DNA of 64,000 nt, from positions 124,001 through 188,000 of the forward strand of contig NZ_JOCA01000001.1 of NCBI RefSeq assembly GCF_000718785.1. The letters run 5' to 3'. The stretch comes from Streptomyces sp. NRRL WC-3626. GTDB lineage: Bacteria > Actinomycetota > Actinomycetes > Streptomycetales > Streptomycetaceae. The notes beneath the pieces were generated by a model. It was not told where the DNA came from. It did no database searches and worked only from the letters and a program-made list of their open reading frames with translations. A program made the position numbers and the translations under genes. Positions 1 to 8,998 of this stretch are shown piece by piece; position 1 is the first letter of the stretch, and the number at the start of each line of letters is the position of its first letter.

Positions 1-1
1 G

Positions 2-391
2 GGCTGCGCCCTCGTGGACAACCCGGAGTGGGAGCAGGGCATGGGCACCTCACTGCGGGCCGGACTGCGGTCACTGGCCGGCACGGGCGCGCGGGCCGCG
101 CTGGTCTCGCTGGTCGATCAGCCCGGGATCGGTGCGGAGGCGGTCGCGCGGGTGCTCGGCGCCTACGACTCCCCCGATGCGCTCGCCTCCGCCGCGTACG
201 ACGGCGTACGCGGCCATCCGGTCCTGTTCGGCTCCGCGCACTGGGCCGGGATCGCCGCGACCGCCACCGGCGACCGGGGGGCACGCGCTTATCTGAGGGA
301 GCACGCGGAACGGCTCACGCTGGTCGAGTGCGGCGATGTGGCTCAGGCGTACGACATCGACACGGAGGCGGATCTGGCGCACCTTGAATGA
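2..391 (+). CDS. MobA-like nucleotidyltransferase, C-terminal part (cut by window edge)
   Basis: The reading frame is already open at the first base, so about the last 129 residues of a roughly 200-residue protein are present. The fragment carries the pattern NPEWEQGMGTSLRAGL followed by LVSLVDQPG and GHPVLFGSAHW, which matches the later half of the NTP-transferase fold of MobA/MocA proteins that attach CMP or GMP to molybdopterin. The catalytic N-terminal glycine-rich loop is outside the window. Such genes are often found with xanthine dehydrogenase and purine genes, which fits this region. It ends about 200 bases before aceB on the same strand. Family confident; exact nucleotide and cofactor unknown. 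Confidence 0.8.
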   Translation, partial: GCALVDNPEWEQGMGTSLRAGLRSLAGTGARAALVSLVDQPGIGAEAVARVLGAYDSPDALASAAYDGVRGHPVLFGSAHWAGIAATATGDRGARAYLREHAERLTLVECGDVAQAYDIDTEADLAHLE

Positions 392-460
392 GCGGCGGCG
401 AGTGAGCGAGCACCGCACCGGCTCGAACCGGAGACTCCCGGCACCAGCAGAACATTGAAC

Positions 461-475
461 TTCCACCATGAGGAA
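461..475. promoter_or_regulatory. AllR-like operator candidate upstream of aceB
   Basis: TTCC-ACCATGA-GGAA, an inverted repeat with a 7-base spacer, lies 114 bases before the malate synthase start. The surrounding context AACTTCCACCATGAGGAAACT closely resembles the sites before hyi (32717) and gcl (37750, 37771). Known: in Streptomyces coelicolor the IclR-family repressor AllR controls allantoin and glyoxylate genes. That this is the AllR site is inferred. Confidence 0.6.
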
Positions 476-588
476 ACTAGCATCCACTGATCAGAAGCCC
501 CCGATGCCCCCCACGCCCCGGCCGCACCCCGGCCCGCCCGGCACCCGGTGCCATGCCACGCCCCGCACGCCGAAGGAAGTGACAGCCG

Positions 589-2214
589 ATGTCCGCACCA
601 GCGCCGTCCCCGCTGGCCATCGTCGACGCCGAGCCCCTGCCCCGGCAGGAGGAGGTCCTCACCGAGCCGGCGCTGGCCTTCCTGGCCGCGCTGCACCAAC
701 GGTTCACGCCCCGGCGCGACGAGCTGCTCGCCCGCCGTACGGAGCGCCGTGAGGCGATCGCCCGTACGTCCACGCTCGACTTCCTGCCGGAGACGGCCGC
801 CGTCCGCGCCGACGACTCCTGGCGGGTCGCACCGGCCCCGGATGCCCTGAACGACCGCCGGGTCGAGATCACCGGCCCCACCGACCGCAAGATGACGATC
901 AACGCCCTCAACTCGGGCGCGAAGGTCTGGCTCGCGGACTTCGAGGACGCCTCGGCGCCCACCTGGGAGAACGTGGTGCTGGGTCAGCTCAATCTGATCG
1001 GCGCCTACACCCGGACCATCGACTTCACCGACCCGGGATCCGGCAAGTCGTACGCGCTGCGCCCGGACGCGGAGCTGGCGACGGTCGTCATGCGTCCGCG
1101 CGGCTGGCATCTGGACGAGCGGCACCTCACCGATCCGGACGGCACGCCGGTGCCCGGCGCGCTGGTCGACTTCGGCCTGTACTTCTTCCACAACGCCAAG
1201 CGGCTGATCGACCTCGGCAAGGGCCCGTACTTCTACCTCCCCAAGACGGAGTCGCACCTCGAAGCCCGGCTGTGGAACGAGGTGTTCGTCTTCGCGCAGG
1301 ACTACGTCGGTATCCCGCGGGGCACGGTCCGCGCCACGGTCCTGATCGAGACGATCACGGCCGCGTACGAGATGGAGGAGATCCTCTACGAACTGCGCGA
1401 CCACGCATCCGGGTTGAACGCCGGCCGCTGGGACTACCTCTTCTCCATCATCAAGAACTTCCGTGACGGCGGAGCCAGGTTCGTCCTCCCGGACCGCAAC
1501 GCGGTGACGATGACCGCCCCGTTCATGCGCGCGTACACCGAACTCCTCGTCCGCACCTGCCACAAGCGGGGCGCGCACGCGATCGGCGGCATGGCGGCGT
1601 TCATCCCGTCCCGCCGGGACGCGGAGGTCAACAAGGTGGCGTTCGAGAAGGTCCGCGCCGACAAGGACCGTGAGGCGAACGACGGTTTCGACGGCTCCTG
1701 GGTCGCCCACCCCGACCTGGTCCCCATCGCCATGGAGTCCTTCGACCGGGTGCTCGGCGACCGGCCCCACCAGAAGGACCGCCTGCGCGAGGACGTGCGG
1801 GTGACGGCGGCCGACCTGATCGCGGTCGACTCGCTCGAAGCGAGGCCGACGTACGCGGGACTGGTCAACGCCGTCCAGGTGGGCATCCGTTACATCGAGG
1901 CGTGGCTGCACGGGACGGGGGCGGTCGCGATCTTCAATCTGATGGAGGACGCCGCCACCGCCGAGATCTCCCGCTCGCAGATCTGGCAGTGGATCAACGC
2001 GGAGGTCGTCCTCGACAACGGCGAGCAGGTCACCGCGGAGCTGGCCCGCAAGATCGCCGCCGAGGAGTTGGCGAGCATCCGCGCGGAGGCCGGCGAGGAG
2101 GCGTTCGCGGCCGGCGACTGGCAGCGGGCGCACGACCTGCTGCTCAAGGTGGCCCTCGACGCGGACTACGCCGACTTCCTCACCCTGCCGGCGTACGAGC
2201 AGCTCAGGGGCTGA
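589..2214 (+). CDS. aceB: Malate synthase A
   Basis: A 541-residue protein of the usual length for malate synthase A, which condenses glyoxylate with acetyl-CoA to malate. Visible family blocks are [12 protein letters not shown] near residue 165, the metal-binding stretch [20 protein letters not shown] around residues 250-270, [13 protein letters not shown], and [10 protein letters not shown] around residue 335. The ATG is preceded by GAAGGAAG at good spacing. The gene stands alone, with an AllR-like box upstream and a convergent gene 4 bases after its stop. The box and the neighbouring purine genes suggest it drains glyoxylate from ureide breakdown rather than serving only acetate growth; that role is inferred. 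Confidence 0.96.
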   Translation: MSAPAPSPLAIVDAEPLPRQEEVLTEPALAFLAALHQRFTPRRDELLARRTERREAIARTSTLDFLPETAAVRADDSWRVAPAPDALNDRRVEITGPTDRKMTINALNSGAKVWLADFEDASAPTWENVVLGQLNLIGAYTRTIDFTDPGSGKSYALRPDAELATVVMRPRGWHLDERHLTDPDGTPVPGALVDFGLYFFHNAKRLIDLGKGPYFYLPKTESHLEARLWNEVFVFAQDYVGIPRGTVRATVLIETITAAYEMEEILYELRDHASGLNAGRWDYLFSIIKNFRDGGARFVLPDRNAVTMTAPFMRAYTELLVRTCHKRGAHAIGGMAAFIPSRRDAEVNKVAFEKVRADKDREANDGFDGSWVAHPDLVPIAMESFDRVLGDRPHQKDRLREDVRVTAADLIAVDSLEARPTYAGLVNAVQVGIRYIEAWLHGTGAVAIFNLMEDAATAEISRSQIWQWINAEVVLDNGEQVTAELARKIAAEELASIRAEAGEEAFAAGDWQRAHDLLLKVALDADYADFLTLPAYEQLRG

Positions 2215-2217
2215 CGC

Positions 2218-3144
2218 CTACGGCTCCGAGCGGCCCAGGTGGACCGACCAGTCCTGGGCCGCCGCCGGTTTGCCGTGCAGGTCGGGAACGCTCTTCAGCC
2301 AGTCCGGCCGCCCCCGCCGCGTCCTCGCCGCCCGCCGGGCGTTCTCCTCGGCGAGCTGGTCCGCGCCGGGGAAGTCGGTGGGCAGCCACACCGCGGACGA
2401 CCGCACACGCGCGTACAGATACGCCACATACGCCTCGCGGACCTCGTCGGGCGTGGCGAAGTGGGGGTCGTCCGCCAGCCAGTCGTCGGGAACCTCGGCG
2501 GTGATGGACCGCAGCAGCTCCTCGGTCACCTTCGGCGCGAGCTCGGCGTCGGCGGCCCGGACGTCGGGGCCGTACTGGCCGAGGGCGTGATGACGGAAGT
2601 CGTACGCCTTGCCCGGGTCGGAGCCCTCCCAGCGGTGGTGGAAGACGAGCGCGGCCCCGTGGTCGATGAGCCACAGCCGCGGAGGCGCGACACCCAGCGT
2701 CGGCCACACCACCAGGTTGGAGCTGTGGACGGTACGGTCCACGTTCACGGTGAGGGCGTCGAGCCAGACCACCCGCCCGGCCTCCACGGGGTCGACGGAG
2801 AAGTCCTGGGCGACCTCGGGGGTGAAGTCCCGCGCGCCCGGCAGATAGTCCATGCCGAGATTGATTCCGGCGCTGGCGGCGTGCAGTTCCCTGACCTCCT
2901 GGTGCGGCTCGCCGTCCGCGACCGCCGGGTCGAAGTCCACCAGCACCAGCTCGGGAAACCGCAGCCCCAGCGCCCGCGCCAGCTCCCCCACGATCACCTC
3001 GGCGACCAACGCCTTCCGCCCCTGCGCGGACCCGGTGAACTTGACGACGTAGGTCCCGAGATCGTCGGCCTCGAACACACCGGGCACGGAACCGCCGGAG
3101 CGCAGCGGAGTGATGTAGCGGGTGGCGGTCACCTCGGTCAGCAT
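2218..3144 (-). CDS. HipA-like kinase-fold protein
   Basis: A 308-residue protein of the short HipA-like family common in actinobacteria. A VVKF strand with a lysine (about residue 34) is followed by NVDRTVHSSN (about residues 154-163), matching the HipA catalytic loop with Asp and a metal-binding Asn, and by LIDHGAAL (about 179-186), matching the DFG-like metal-binding Asp. It lacks the long N-terminal region of classical HipA toxins, and no HipB-like antitoxin adjoins it. In many actinobacteria such genes sit beside a DUF3037 gene; I see none here. A TAGGGT box ends 7 bases before the ATG with no ribosome site, so the mRNA is probably leaderless. Substrate unknown. Confidence 0.75.
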   Translation of the reverse strand: MLTEVTATRYITPLRSGGSVPGVFEADDLGTYVVKFTGSAQGRKALVAEVIVGELARALGLRFPELVLVDFDPAVADGEPHQEVRELHAASAGINLGMDYLPGARDFTPEVAQDFSVDPVEAGRVVWLDALTVNVDRTVHSSNLVVWPTLGVAPPRLWLIDHGAALVFHHRWEGSDPGKAYDFRHHALGQYGPDVRAADAELAPKVTEELLRSITAEVPDDWLADDPHFATPDEVREAYVAYLYARVRSSAVWLPTDFPGADQLAEENARRAARTRRGRPDWLKSVPDLHGKPAAAQDWSVHLGRSEP

Positions 3145-3171
3145 GTCCCGAACCCTACCCGCGGCCCTCCG

Positions 3172-3693
3172 TCAGCCGGCCGGCTGCCGCAGGAGCACGA
3201 GTTCACGGTTCATCTCCTTGAGGAACCGCATGATCACCGCGAGTTCGCCGGGGGTGAAGCGCCCGCGCGCCGTGTCGGTGCCGTGCGCCAGCGGCCGGAA
3301 GTACTCCCTGGCCAGGCTTCTGGACTGCTCCGCGTACTCCAGGTGCACCACCCGGCGGTCGTCGGCCGCCCGGACCCGCCGGATGTGACCGGCCCGCTCC
3401 AGGCGGTCGAGGCACGCGGTCACCGCTCCGGACGTGAGGTTGAGCTGCCTGCGGAGGCGGCCGGGGGTCATGGGCTCCCCCGGCGCGCCGCCATGCCCGT
3501 CGGCATCGGCATCGGCGTCCAGGATCGCGATCAGGGCCTGCATGTCCGTGGGGTGCAGACCCTGTGCGTGCGCGAACTCCTGGGCGATGCGGTTGAACTC
3601 GCTGTTCATCCGGCGCAGCTGAACGGCGAAGGACCACAACCCTGTCGGATCGTCCGCCGGAAGAGGGGAAGAGGGGGTACCGGGACCGCTCAT
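3172..3693 (-). CDS. MarR-family transcriptional regulator
   Basis: A winged-helix MarR protein of 173 residues from the ATG at 3693; an in-frame TTG at 3717 would add eight residues but lies inside the operator palindrome, so the ATG is preferred. The DNA-binding region reads MTPGRLRRQLNLTSGAVTAC, then LDRLERAGHIRRVRAADDRR, the typical recognition helix and wing. It is divergent from the MMPL exporter at 3768 and a palindrome lies between them, so it probably represses the exporter and itself. A TATACT box ends 7 bases before the ATG, suggesting a leaderless transcript. Ligand unknown. Confidence 0.9.
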   Translation of the reverse strand: MSGPGTPSSPLPADDPTGLWSFAVQLRRMNSEFNRIAQEFAHAQGLHPTDMQALIAILDADADADGHGGAPGEPMTPGRLRRQLNLTSGAVTACLDRLERAGHIRRVRAADDRRVVHLEYAEQSRSLAREYFRPLAHGTDTARGRFTPGELAVIMRFLKEMNRELVLLRQPAG

Positions 3694-3714
3694 ACCTGAC
3701 AGTATAAGGTCACT

Positions 3715-3739
3715 CAATGATTGAGATACTTAATCATTG
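3715..3739. promoter_or_regulatory. MarR operator candidate
   Basis: CAATGATT-GAGATACTT-AATCATTG is an inverted repeat with 8-base arms in the gap between the marR-like gene and the MMPL exporter. It is unusually AT-rich for this DNA and overlaps the likely promoter of the regulator (TATACT on the minus strand). Size and position are typical of a MarR dimer site. Confidence 0.7.
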
Positions 3740-3767
3740 ACTTACCCCTTCGTCTCCGGGAACCCCT

Positions 3768-5858
3768 ATGAAGAACGCACCCCGCCGGGCCCGATGGCTC
3801 GTCCCCCTCGCCCTGTTGATCGTCTGGCTGGGAGTGGGCGGCACACTCGGGCCGTACGCGGGCAAGCTGGGCGAAGTGGCCACCAACGACCAGGCCGCCT
3901 TCCTCCCGCGGACCGCCGAGTCCACCAAGGTGCTCGAGGCCCGCGAGGCGTTCGACCAGTCCGAGACCATGCCGGCCATCGTGGTCTGGACGACGGACGG
4001 CGACCGGGTCACCGGCGCGCAGCAGGCCGCCGCCTCGGACGCGGTCGGCGCCCTCGCGGATACCGCCGGCGTCGTCGGCCGCCCCTCACCGGCCCTGGTC
4101 TCCGACGACCGAAAGGCCATGCAGGCGGTCGTACAGCTCGAGCCCGACCTGGGCGACGAGCTGCCCGGGGTGCTGGACGAGGTGCTCGGGGCGGCGGACG
4201 GCGTGTCCGGCACCACGGCGCGGATCGCCGGGCCGGCGGCGTCCCAGGCGGACCTGTCGGACGCGTTCGCCGGCATCGACGGACTGCTGCTGGGCGTCGC
4301 GCTCGGCGCCGTGCTGCTGATCCTGCTCCTGGTCTACCGGAGCTTCCTGCTGCCCTTCCTGATCATCCTCGGCTCGGTCTTCGCCCTGGGTCTCGCCTGC
4401 GCCGTCGTCTACGCGCTGGCGGACCGGGGCGTGGTGCGGGTCGACGGCCAGGTGCAGGGCATCCTCTCGATCCTCGTGATCGGCGCGGCCACCGATTACG
4501 CCCTGCTGCTCGCGGCCCGTTTCCGCGAGGAACTCGCCGAGCGCGGTGACCGGTACGCGGCCGCGACGGCGGCCGTGCGCAGGTCCTTCGGCGCCATCAC
4601 GGCGAGCGCCGCGACCGTCGCGCTCGGTCTGCTGGCCCTGCTCGCCAGCGACCTCACGAACAATCGTGCCCTCGGGCCGGTCGGCGCCATCGGCATCGTG
4701 TGCGCGGTCCTCTCGACCCTCACCTTCCTCCCGGCGGTGCTGGCCCTGGTGGGCCGGAGCGCGTACTGGCCGACCCGGCCGAAGGCGTCGGACGCGTCCG
4801 TGGAGGGGCACGCGGTGTGGCGCCGGGTCGCCGCGGCCGTGGACCGCCGGCCGCGCCGGGTGTGGCTGCTGACCGCGCTGGTCCTCGCCGTCTTCGCGGC
4901 CTTCTCCCCCTCCCTGTCCGCCAAGGGGGTGCCGCTCGACGAGATCTTCGTGAACGACGCGCCGTCGGTCGCCGCCCAGCGCACGCTCGGCGAGCACTTC
5001 CCCGGCGGGTCGGGGAACCCGGCCGTCGTCATCGCCGACGCCGATCGCGGCGCCGAGGTGACGGACGCGGCGAGGAGGACGGCGGGCGTGGACTCGGCCG
5101 GCGCCGTCTCCGCCTCGGGACGGCCGGGGGCCGGGGAGCCGCTGGTCGTCGACGGACGTGTCCGCATCGACGTCACCCTGGAGGACGCGGCGGACAGCGA
5201 CGCCGCGAAGGAGACCGTCGAGCGGCTGCGCGAGAACCTGCACGCCGTCCCCGGGGCCGACGCGCTGGTCGGCGGATACACGGCGCAGCAGTACGACACC
5301 CAGCAGACCGCCGCCCACGACCGCACGCTGATCGTTCCGGTCGTGCTCGGCATCATCCTGCTGATCCTCGTGCTGCTGCTGCGTTCCGTGCTCGTGCCCG
5401 TGCTGCTCGTCGCGACCGTCGCGCTCAACTTCCTGGCCACCCTCGGGGTCTCGACCCTCGTCTTCGAGCATCTGCTCGGGTTCAGCGGTACGGACGCGTC
5501 GGTCCCGCTGTACGGATTCGTGTTCCTGGTGGCTCTCGGCGTCGACTACAACATCTTCCTGATGTCCCGGGTGCGTGAGGAGGCGCTCGCGCACGGCACC
5601 CGGCAGGGGGTGCTGCGCGGGCTGACCACGACGGGCGGAGTGATCACCTCGGCCGGTGTGGTGCTCGCCGCGACGTTCGCGGCGCTGATGGTGATCCCGC
5701 TGGCCTTCCTGGTGCAGATCGCGTTCATCGTGGCCTTCGGTGTCCTGCTCGACACGCTCGTGGTCCGCTCGCTGCTGGTTCCCGCGCTGGTGATCGACAT
5801 CGGGCCCCGGGCGTGGTGGCCCGGCGCCCTGGCACGCGAAGGGGCACGGCGGGGCTGA
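3768..5858 (+). CDS. MMPL/RND-family membrane exporter
   Basis: A 696-residue membrane protein with the RND/MMPL layout: one N-terminal membrane segment (about residues 10-30), an external loop, a block of membrane helices (about 170-330), a second helix with external loop (about 365-520), and a final helix block (about 520-680). The repeated GAATDYALLLAARFREEL and LGVDYNIFLMSRVREE elements carry the membrane Asp-Tyr pair of proton-driven MMPL pumps. Such proteins export lipids, pigments or antibiotics. The divergent MarR gene suggests substrate-induced control. It ends one base before the convergent IucA/IucC gene; whether it exports that product cannot be judged from sequence. Confidence 0.93.
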   Translation: MKNAPRRARWLVPLALLIVWLGVGGTLGPYAGKLGEVATNDQAAFLPRTAESTKVLEAREAFDQSETMPAIVVWTTDGDRVTGAQQAAASDAVGALADTAGVVGRPSPALVSDDRKAMQAVVQLEPDLGDELPGVLDEVLGAADGVSGTTARIAGPAASQADLSDAFAGIDGLLLGVALGAVLLILLLVYRSFLLPFLIILGSVFALGLACAVVYALADRGVVRVDGQVQGILSILVIGAATDYALLLAARFREELAERGDRYAAATAAVRRSFGAITASAATVALGLLALLASDLTNNRALGPVGAIGIVCAVLSTLTFLPAVLALVGRSAYWPTRPKASDASVEGHAVWRRVAAAVDRRPRRVWLLTALVLAVFAAFSPSLSAKGVPLDEIFVNDAPSVAAQRTLGEHFPGGSGNPAVVIADADRGAEVTDAARRTAGVDSAGAVSASGRPGAGEPLVVDGRVRIDVTLEDAADSDAAKETVERLRENLHAVPGADALVGGYTAQQYDTQQTAAHDRTLIVPVVLGIILLILVLLLRSVLVPVLLVATVALNFLATLGVSTLVFEHLLGFSGTDASVPLYGFVFLVALGVDYNIFLMSRVREEALAHGTRQGVLRGLTTTGGVITSAGVVLAATFAALMVIPLAFLVQIAFIVAFGVLLDTLVVRSLLVPALVIDIGPRAWWPGALAREGARRG

Positions 5859-5859
5859 G

Positions 5860-7353
5860 TCACCGGCCGGTCAGTGGATTGGGCAGCGGGCGGTAGCGGG
5901 CGTCCGCGCCGTCCGCCGCCGTCCAGCGGAGCAGCAGGTTCGTCTTGGCCGGGAGGGCCGGGGCGGACAGGAGGGCCGGGATCTCGGGGAGGTCGTGACG
6001 GGAGAGTTCGTCGCGGACGGCCGGCCACGGGTCGGCACCCGGGTGGTGGTGCGCCAGGGCGGCGGCGGTCTCCATGAGGTGGTTGACGAGCAGGCAGTAG
6101 ACCAGCCGCTCCCAGCCGGCCTCCCTGGTGACCGCCGGGAGGAGTTTCACGCCTTCCGCGTCCCGGTAGAGGGCCCGGACGGGCAGGCCGGCGGGGTTCA
6201 CCGCGATCAGGGTGTTCTGCAGGTGGGCCTCCAGGACGACGCCGTGCGCGTCGAAGGCCGTGAGGGCCGGGGGGATCACCGCCGACAGGTACGCCTGCCA
6301 CCAGGCGGCCGGGTCGGCGGTGGTGGCCAGGGGGTTGCCGTCGAAGCCCTCCACCAGGGCGGCGGCCAGGTACGGGGTCGCGTCGGGCGGGAGGTGGTCG
6401 CGCAGGCCGTCCCGTACGACCACGGCCAGCTGTTCGTGGGCGAAGTCCGCGGTGCGGTACCCCCGGTCGCTCTGCCAGGCCGCGTCGAGCCCGGCGAAGG
6501 CGGCGCGGGCGGCCGTGTCCGTCGTACGGAGTCTCAGCAGGTCGTGGCGCCACAGCCGGCGGATGTCGTTGGTGATGCGGACGTCCAGGCTGAACTTCAG
6601 GAACAGGTCGCGTTCGGGTGCGTACACGGTGCGGACCGCCGCGGTGGGCCACACCGGGAAGGCGGTCGCGCCGAGCCGGATCAGGCGGCCGTCGGCGAAG
6701 GCGGGGGCGAGGTCGCGGGCCGCGAGGTCCAGTTGCCAGGGGTGGGCGGGCAGCAGACGGTAGCCGGGCGGGGCGCTGCCCAGGTCGTCCAGGGCCGAGG
6801 TGTCGCCCTCCTCCACCACCGTGTCCTCGCGCAGTCCCAGCAGCGTCAGCGGGAAGCGGGCGTGCGCCTCGGGCGCGTACGGCAGCCAGGCCGCCGCCGG
6901 GCCGCCGCCGCGCGCCTTGGGGGCGGGGTGGTGGGTGTGGCCGGTGACGAGGGCCTGCTCGGAAAGGAGATACGGGTCGTCGGGCGGCGTCGCCTCCGCA
7001 CGGGCGGCGAGCAGCGTGGCCACCGCCTCGCGGCTGTCCAGCATCTCGGCGGGCAGTTCGTGATTGGACGCTCCGGTGTGCCGGCGCAGTTCCTCGGCGA
7101 CGAGTTTGACCAGTTCCGGGTGGCCGAGGCGGTGCCAGGCGCCGTCCGTCAGGAGTTCCGGTTCGGCGGGGCGCCGGGTCCCGCGCACCCGCAGCAGCCG
7201 GTCCGTGCCGGGCAGGCGGTACGTCGGATGCGCCGCCGTCCCCGGTACGGGCCGCGCCACTTCGCGCAGCAGGCAGTTCAGCAGCGGCACCGCCGCGTAG
7301 GCGTCGGCCAGGCGGGCCGTGTCGTCGTACGTGGGCGGGGAGGTGAGGTCCAC
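5860..7353 (-). CDS. IucA/IucC-family siderophore synthetase-like protein (NIS synthetase)
   Basis: About 497 residues from the GTG at 7353, preceded by AGAGGAA; an upstream ATG at 7410 is the alternative and would overlap the divergent gene's leader. Family motifs are intact: GHTHHPAPKARGG for ATP binding, LLPAHPWQ, and KFSLDVRITNDIRRLW, with ALVEGFDGNP and the C-terminal FhuF-like part ending TNLLLRW. These enzymes adenylate a carboxylate (often citrate) and join it to an amine or alcohol to make NRPS-independent siderophores. It is divergent from a paralogue at 7448. No lysine decarboxylase, N-hydroxylase or acyltransferase gene is nearby, so the product is unknown. Confidence 0.9.
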   Translation of the reverse strand: MDLTSPPTYDDTARLADAYAAVPLLNCLLREVARPVPGTAAHPTYRLPGTDRLLRVRGTRRPAEPELLTDGAWHRLGHPELVKLVAEELRRHTGASNHELPAEMLDSREAVATLLAARAEATPPDDPYLLSEQALVTGHTHHPAPKARGGGPAAAWLPYAPEAHARFPLTLLGLREDTVVEEGDTSALDDLGSAPPGYRLLPAHPWQLDLAARDLAPAFADGRLIRLGATAFPVWPTAAVRTVYAPERDLFLKFSLDVRITNDIRRLWRHDLLRLRTTDTAARAAFAGLDAAWQSDRGYRTADFAHEQLAVVVRDGLRDHLPPDATPYLAAALVEGFDGNPLATTADPAAWWQAYLSAVIPPALTAFDAHGVVLEAHLQNTLIAVNPAGLPVRALYRDAEGVKLLPAVTREAGWERLVYCLLVNHLMETAAALAHHHPGADPWPAVRDELSRHDLPEIPALLSAPALPAKTNLLLRWTAADGADARYRPLPNPLTGR

Positions 7354-7447
7354 GCGTTCCTCTGGTTCCTTGCGGTCTGTCCGGGCGGAGACGATCAGTA
7401 TGTCTGTCATCGTCCACCCGTACGTTCCACTCCCGAGGAGCCCGCCC

Positions 7448-8953
7448 GTGCACCGTCCCCCCACCGCCGAGGCGGAGATCGCCGACGAACTGGCCGTCGT
7501 ACGGCCCGGTCTCGTGCCCCGGTACACCGGCGAACTGCCCGGCGCCCGCGCGGCCGTGCTCACGCGGCTGTGGCGCGGTCTCACGCATGAGCCGCTGCCG
7601 TGGATCGTCAGCCGGGAGGCCGGCTCCGACGGGCTCACCCTGCGGCTGGCGGACGGGCGTCGGCTGTACGGCCCGCGCGCGGATCCGTATGCGACCGGCG
7701 CGTACGTCACCGCCGTACGGCTGGACGAGACGGCGTACGACGATCCGGCGCGGCTGATGACGGAGCTCGCCGTACCGCACTCGGCGGTGTTCGCCGCCGA
7801 ACTCGGCCACAGTGTCGCCTCGTTGGCGCTGTCCCGGGCGGGAAGTGCACCGACGCCGGAGTGGCCCGACCGGGACTGGGAGTGGGAGCGGCGGGTGGTG
7901 GACGGGCATCCGTTCCATCCCAACTGCCGTTCCCGGCCGGGCTTCTCGGTGGCGGAGCAGCTCGCGTACGGGCCCGAGCACGGGCCGGTGGTGGAGCTGG
8001 GGCTGCTGCCCGTACCGGAGGCCGAGTGTCTGGTGACGGGGGTGTGGCCCACGTGGCTGCGGGAGCCGGGGCGGCTGGTGGTCCCGGTGCATCCGTGGCA
8101 GACGGCGCATGTGCTGAAGCGGGCGGGTGAGCGGGGGCTCGCGGCGCATCCGCTGATGGCGCTGCGCACCCTCGCGCTGCCGGACGGGCCGCATGTGAAG
8201 ACGGCGTTGAGCGCCCGGCTGACGTCCTCGGTGCGGGACATCTCGCTGGGCTCGGTGGGCGCGTCGGCGGTGCTGTCGGACTTCGGGGAGACGGTGGCGG
8301 CGCGGACGGACGGGCTGCTGCACATCACCCGCACGCTGGGCGCGGTGGCGGCCGGGTCGTCCGATCTGGCGGCGGTGCTGCGGGAGTCGCCCGAAGAGTA
8401 CGCGGGGCCCGGGGAGCGGGTAGTGCCGGTGGGGGCGCTGGCGACAACCGAACTGCCGCGCTCGGCCCGCTGGTTGAGTGCCTTCACGCGGCTGGCGCTC
8501 ACGGTCGGGCTGCGGTTGCTGGAGTGGGGGGTGGCGCTGGAGGCGCACGGCCAGAATCTGCTCGTGGTGCTGTCCCCGGAGGGGGATCCGGTGCGGCTGG
8601 TCTACCGTGATCTGGCCGATCTGCGGATCGCTCCCGCCCGTCTCGCCCGGCACGGCATCACGCTGCCCGGACACGTGCCGGCACGCATGGTGACGGACGA
8701 CGAACGCACCCTTCGCCGCAAGCTGTTCGGGTCGCTGGTGGCCGGGGCGCTGGCCGGCACGGCGGGGTCGGGTCCGGCGCTGCGGGCGGCCCTGGAGGCC
8801 GCCGTACCGCAGCTGCCGCGCACCCCGGATCTCACCGCGCTGCTCGAGGAGCCGCTGCCCGCGAAGGCGCTGACGCTGATGCGGCTGTCGCCGCGGACAG
8901 CGGGGGACCAATGGGCCGAACTTCCCAATCCGCTCCACTTCGGCCCGATGTGA
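7448..8953 (+). CDS. IucA/IucC-family siderophore synthetase-like protein, second paralogue
   Basis: 501 residues from a GTG with GAGGAG seven bases upstream. Motifs are GHPFHPNCRSRPG around residue 150, VVPVHPWQ around 212, KTALSARLTSSVRDIS around 250, EAHGQNLLVVL near 370 and a C-terminal half ending AKALTLMRL. In the ATP motif the usual lysine (HPxxK) is arginine (HPNCR), unlike the neighbour, which keeps HPAPK. The two genes start only 94 bases apart in opposite directions, so they are probably co-regulated and may act in sequence on one molecule. I found no iron box between them. Confidence 0.9.
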   Translation: MHRPPTAEAEIADELAVVRPGLVPRYTGELPGARAAVLTRLWRGLTHEPLPWIVSREAGSDGLTLRLADGRRLYGPRADPYATGAYVTAVRLDETAYDDPARLMTELAVPHSAVFAAELGHSVASLALSRAGSAPTPEWPDRDWEWERRVVDGHPFHPNCRSRPGFSVAEQLAYGPEHGPVVELGLLPVPEAECLVTGVWPTWLREPGRLVVPVHPWQTAHVLKRAGERGLAAHPLMALRTLALPDGPHVKTALSARLTSSVRDISLGSVGASAVLSDFGETVAARTDGLLHITRTLGAVAAGSSDLAAVLRESPEEYAGPGERVVPVGALATTELPRSARWLSAFTRLALTVGLRLLEWGVALEAHGQNLLVVLSPEGDPVRLVYRDLADLRIAPARLARHGITLPGHVPARMVTDDERTLRRKLFGSLVAGALAGTAGSGPALRAALEAAVPQLPRTPDLTALLEEPLPAKALTLMRLSPRTAGDQWAELPNPLHFGPM

Positions 8954-8998
8954 CACGCCGTTTTGGAGCCCGGTGCTTCCGGTCAATAGGATCCGCCG

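Noticed and set aside
3694..3717. TTG start of the MarR-like gene
   Set aside because: It would place the start codon inside the operator palindrome; the ATG at 3693 with a well-spaced TATACT box is more likely.
7354..8502. Long N-terminal extension of the minus-strand IucA/IucC gene (frame open to 8502)
   Set aside because: It overlaps the divergent paralogue entirely; the IucA/IucC similarity begins near the GTG at 7353, which has a ribosome site.
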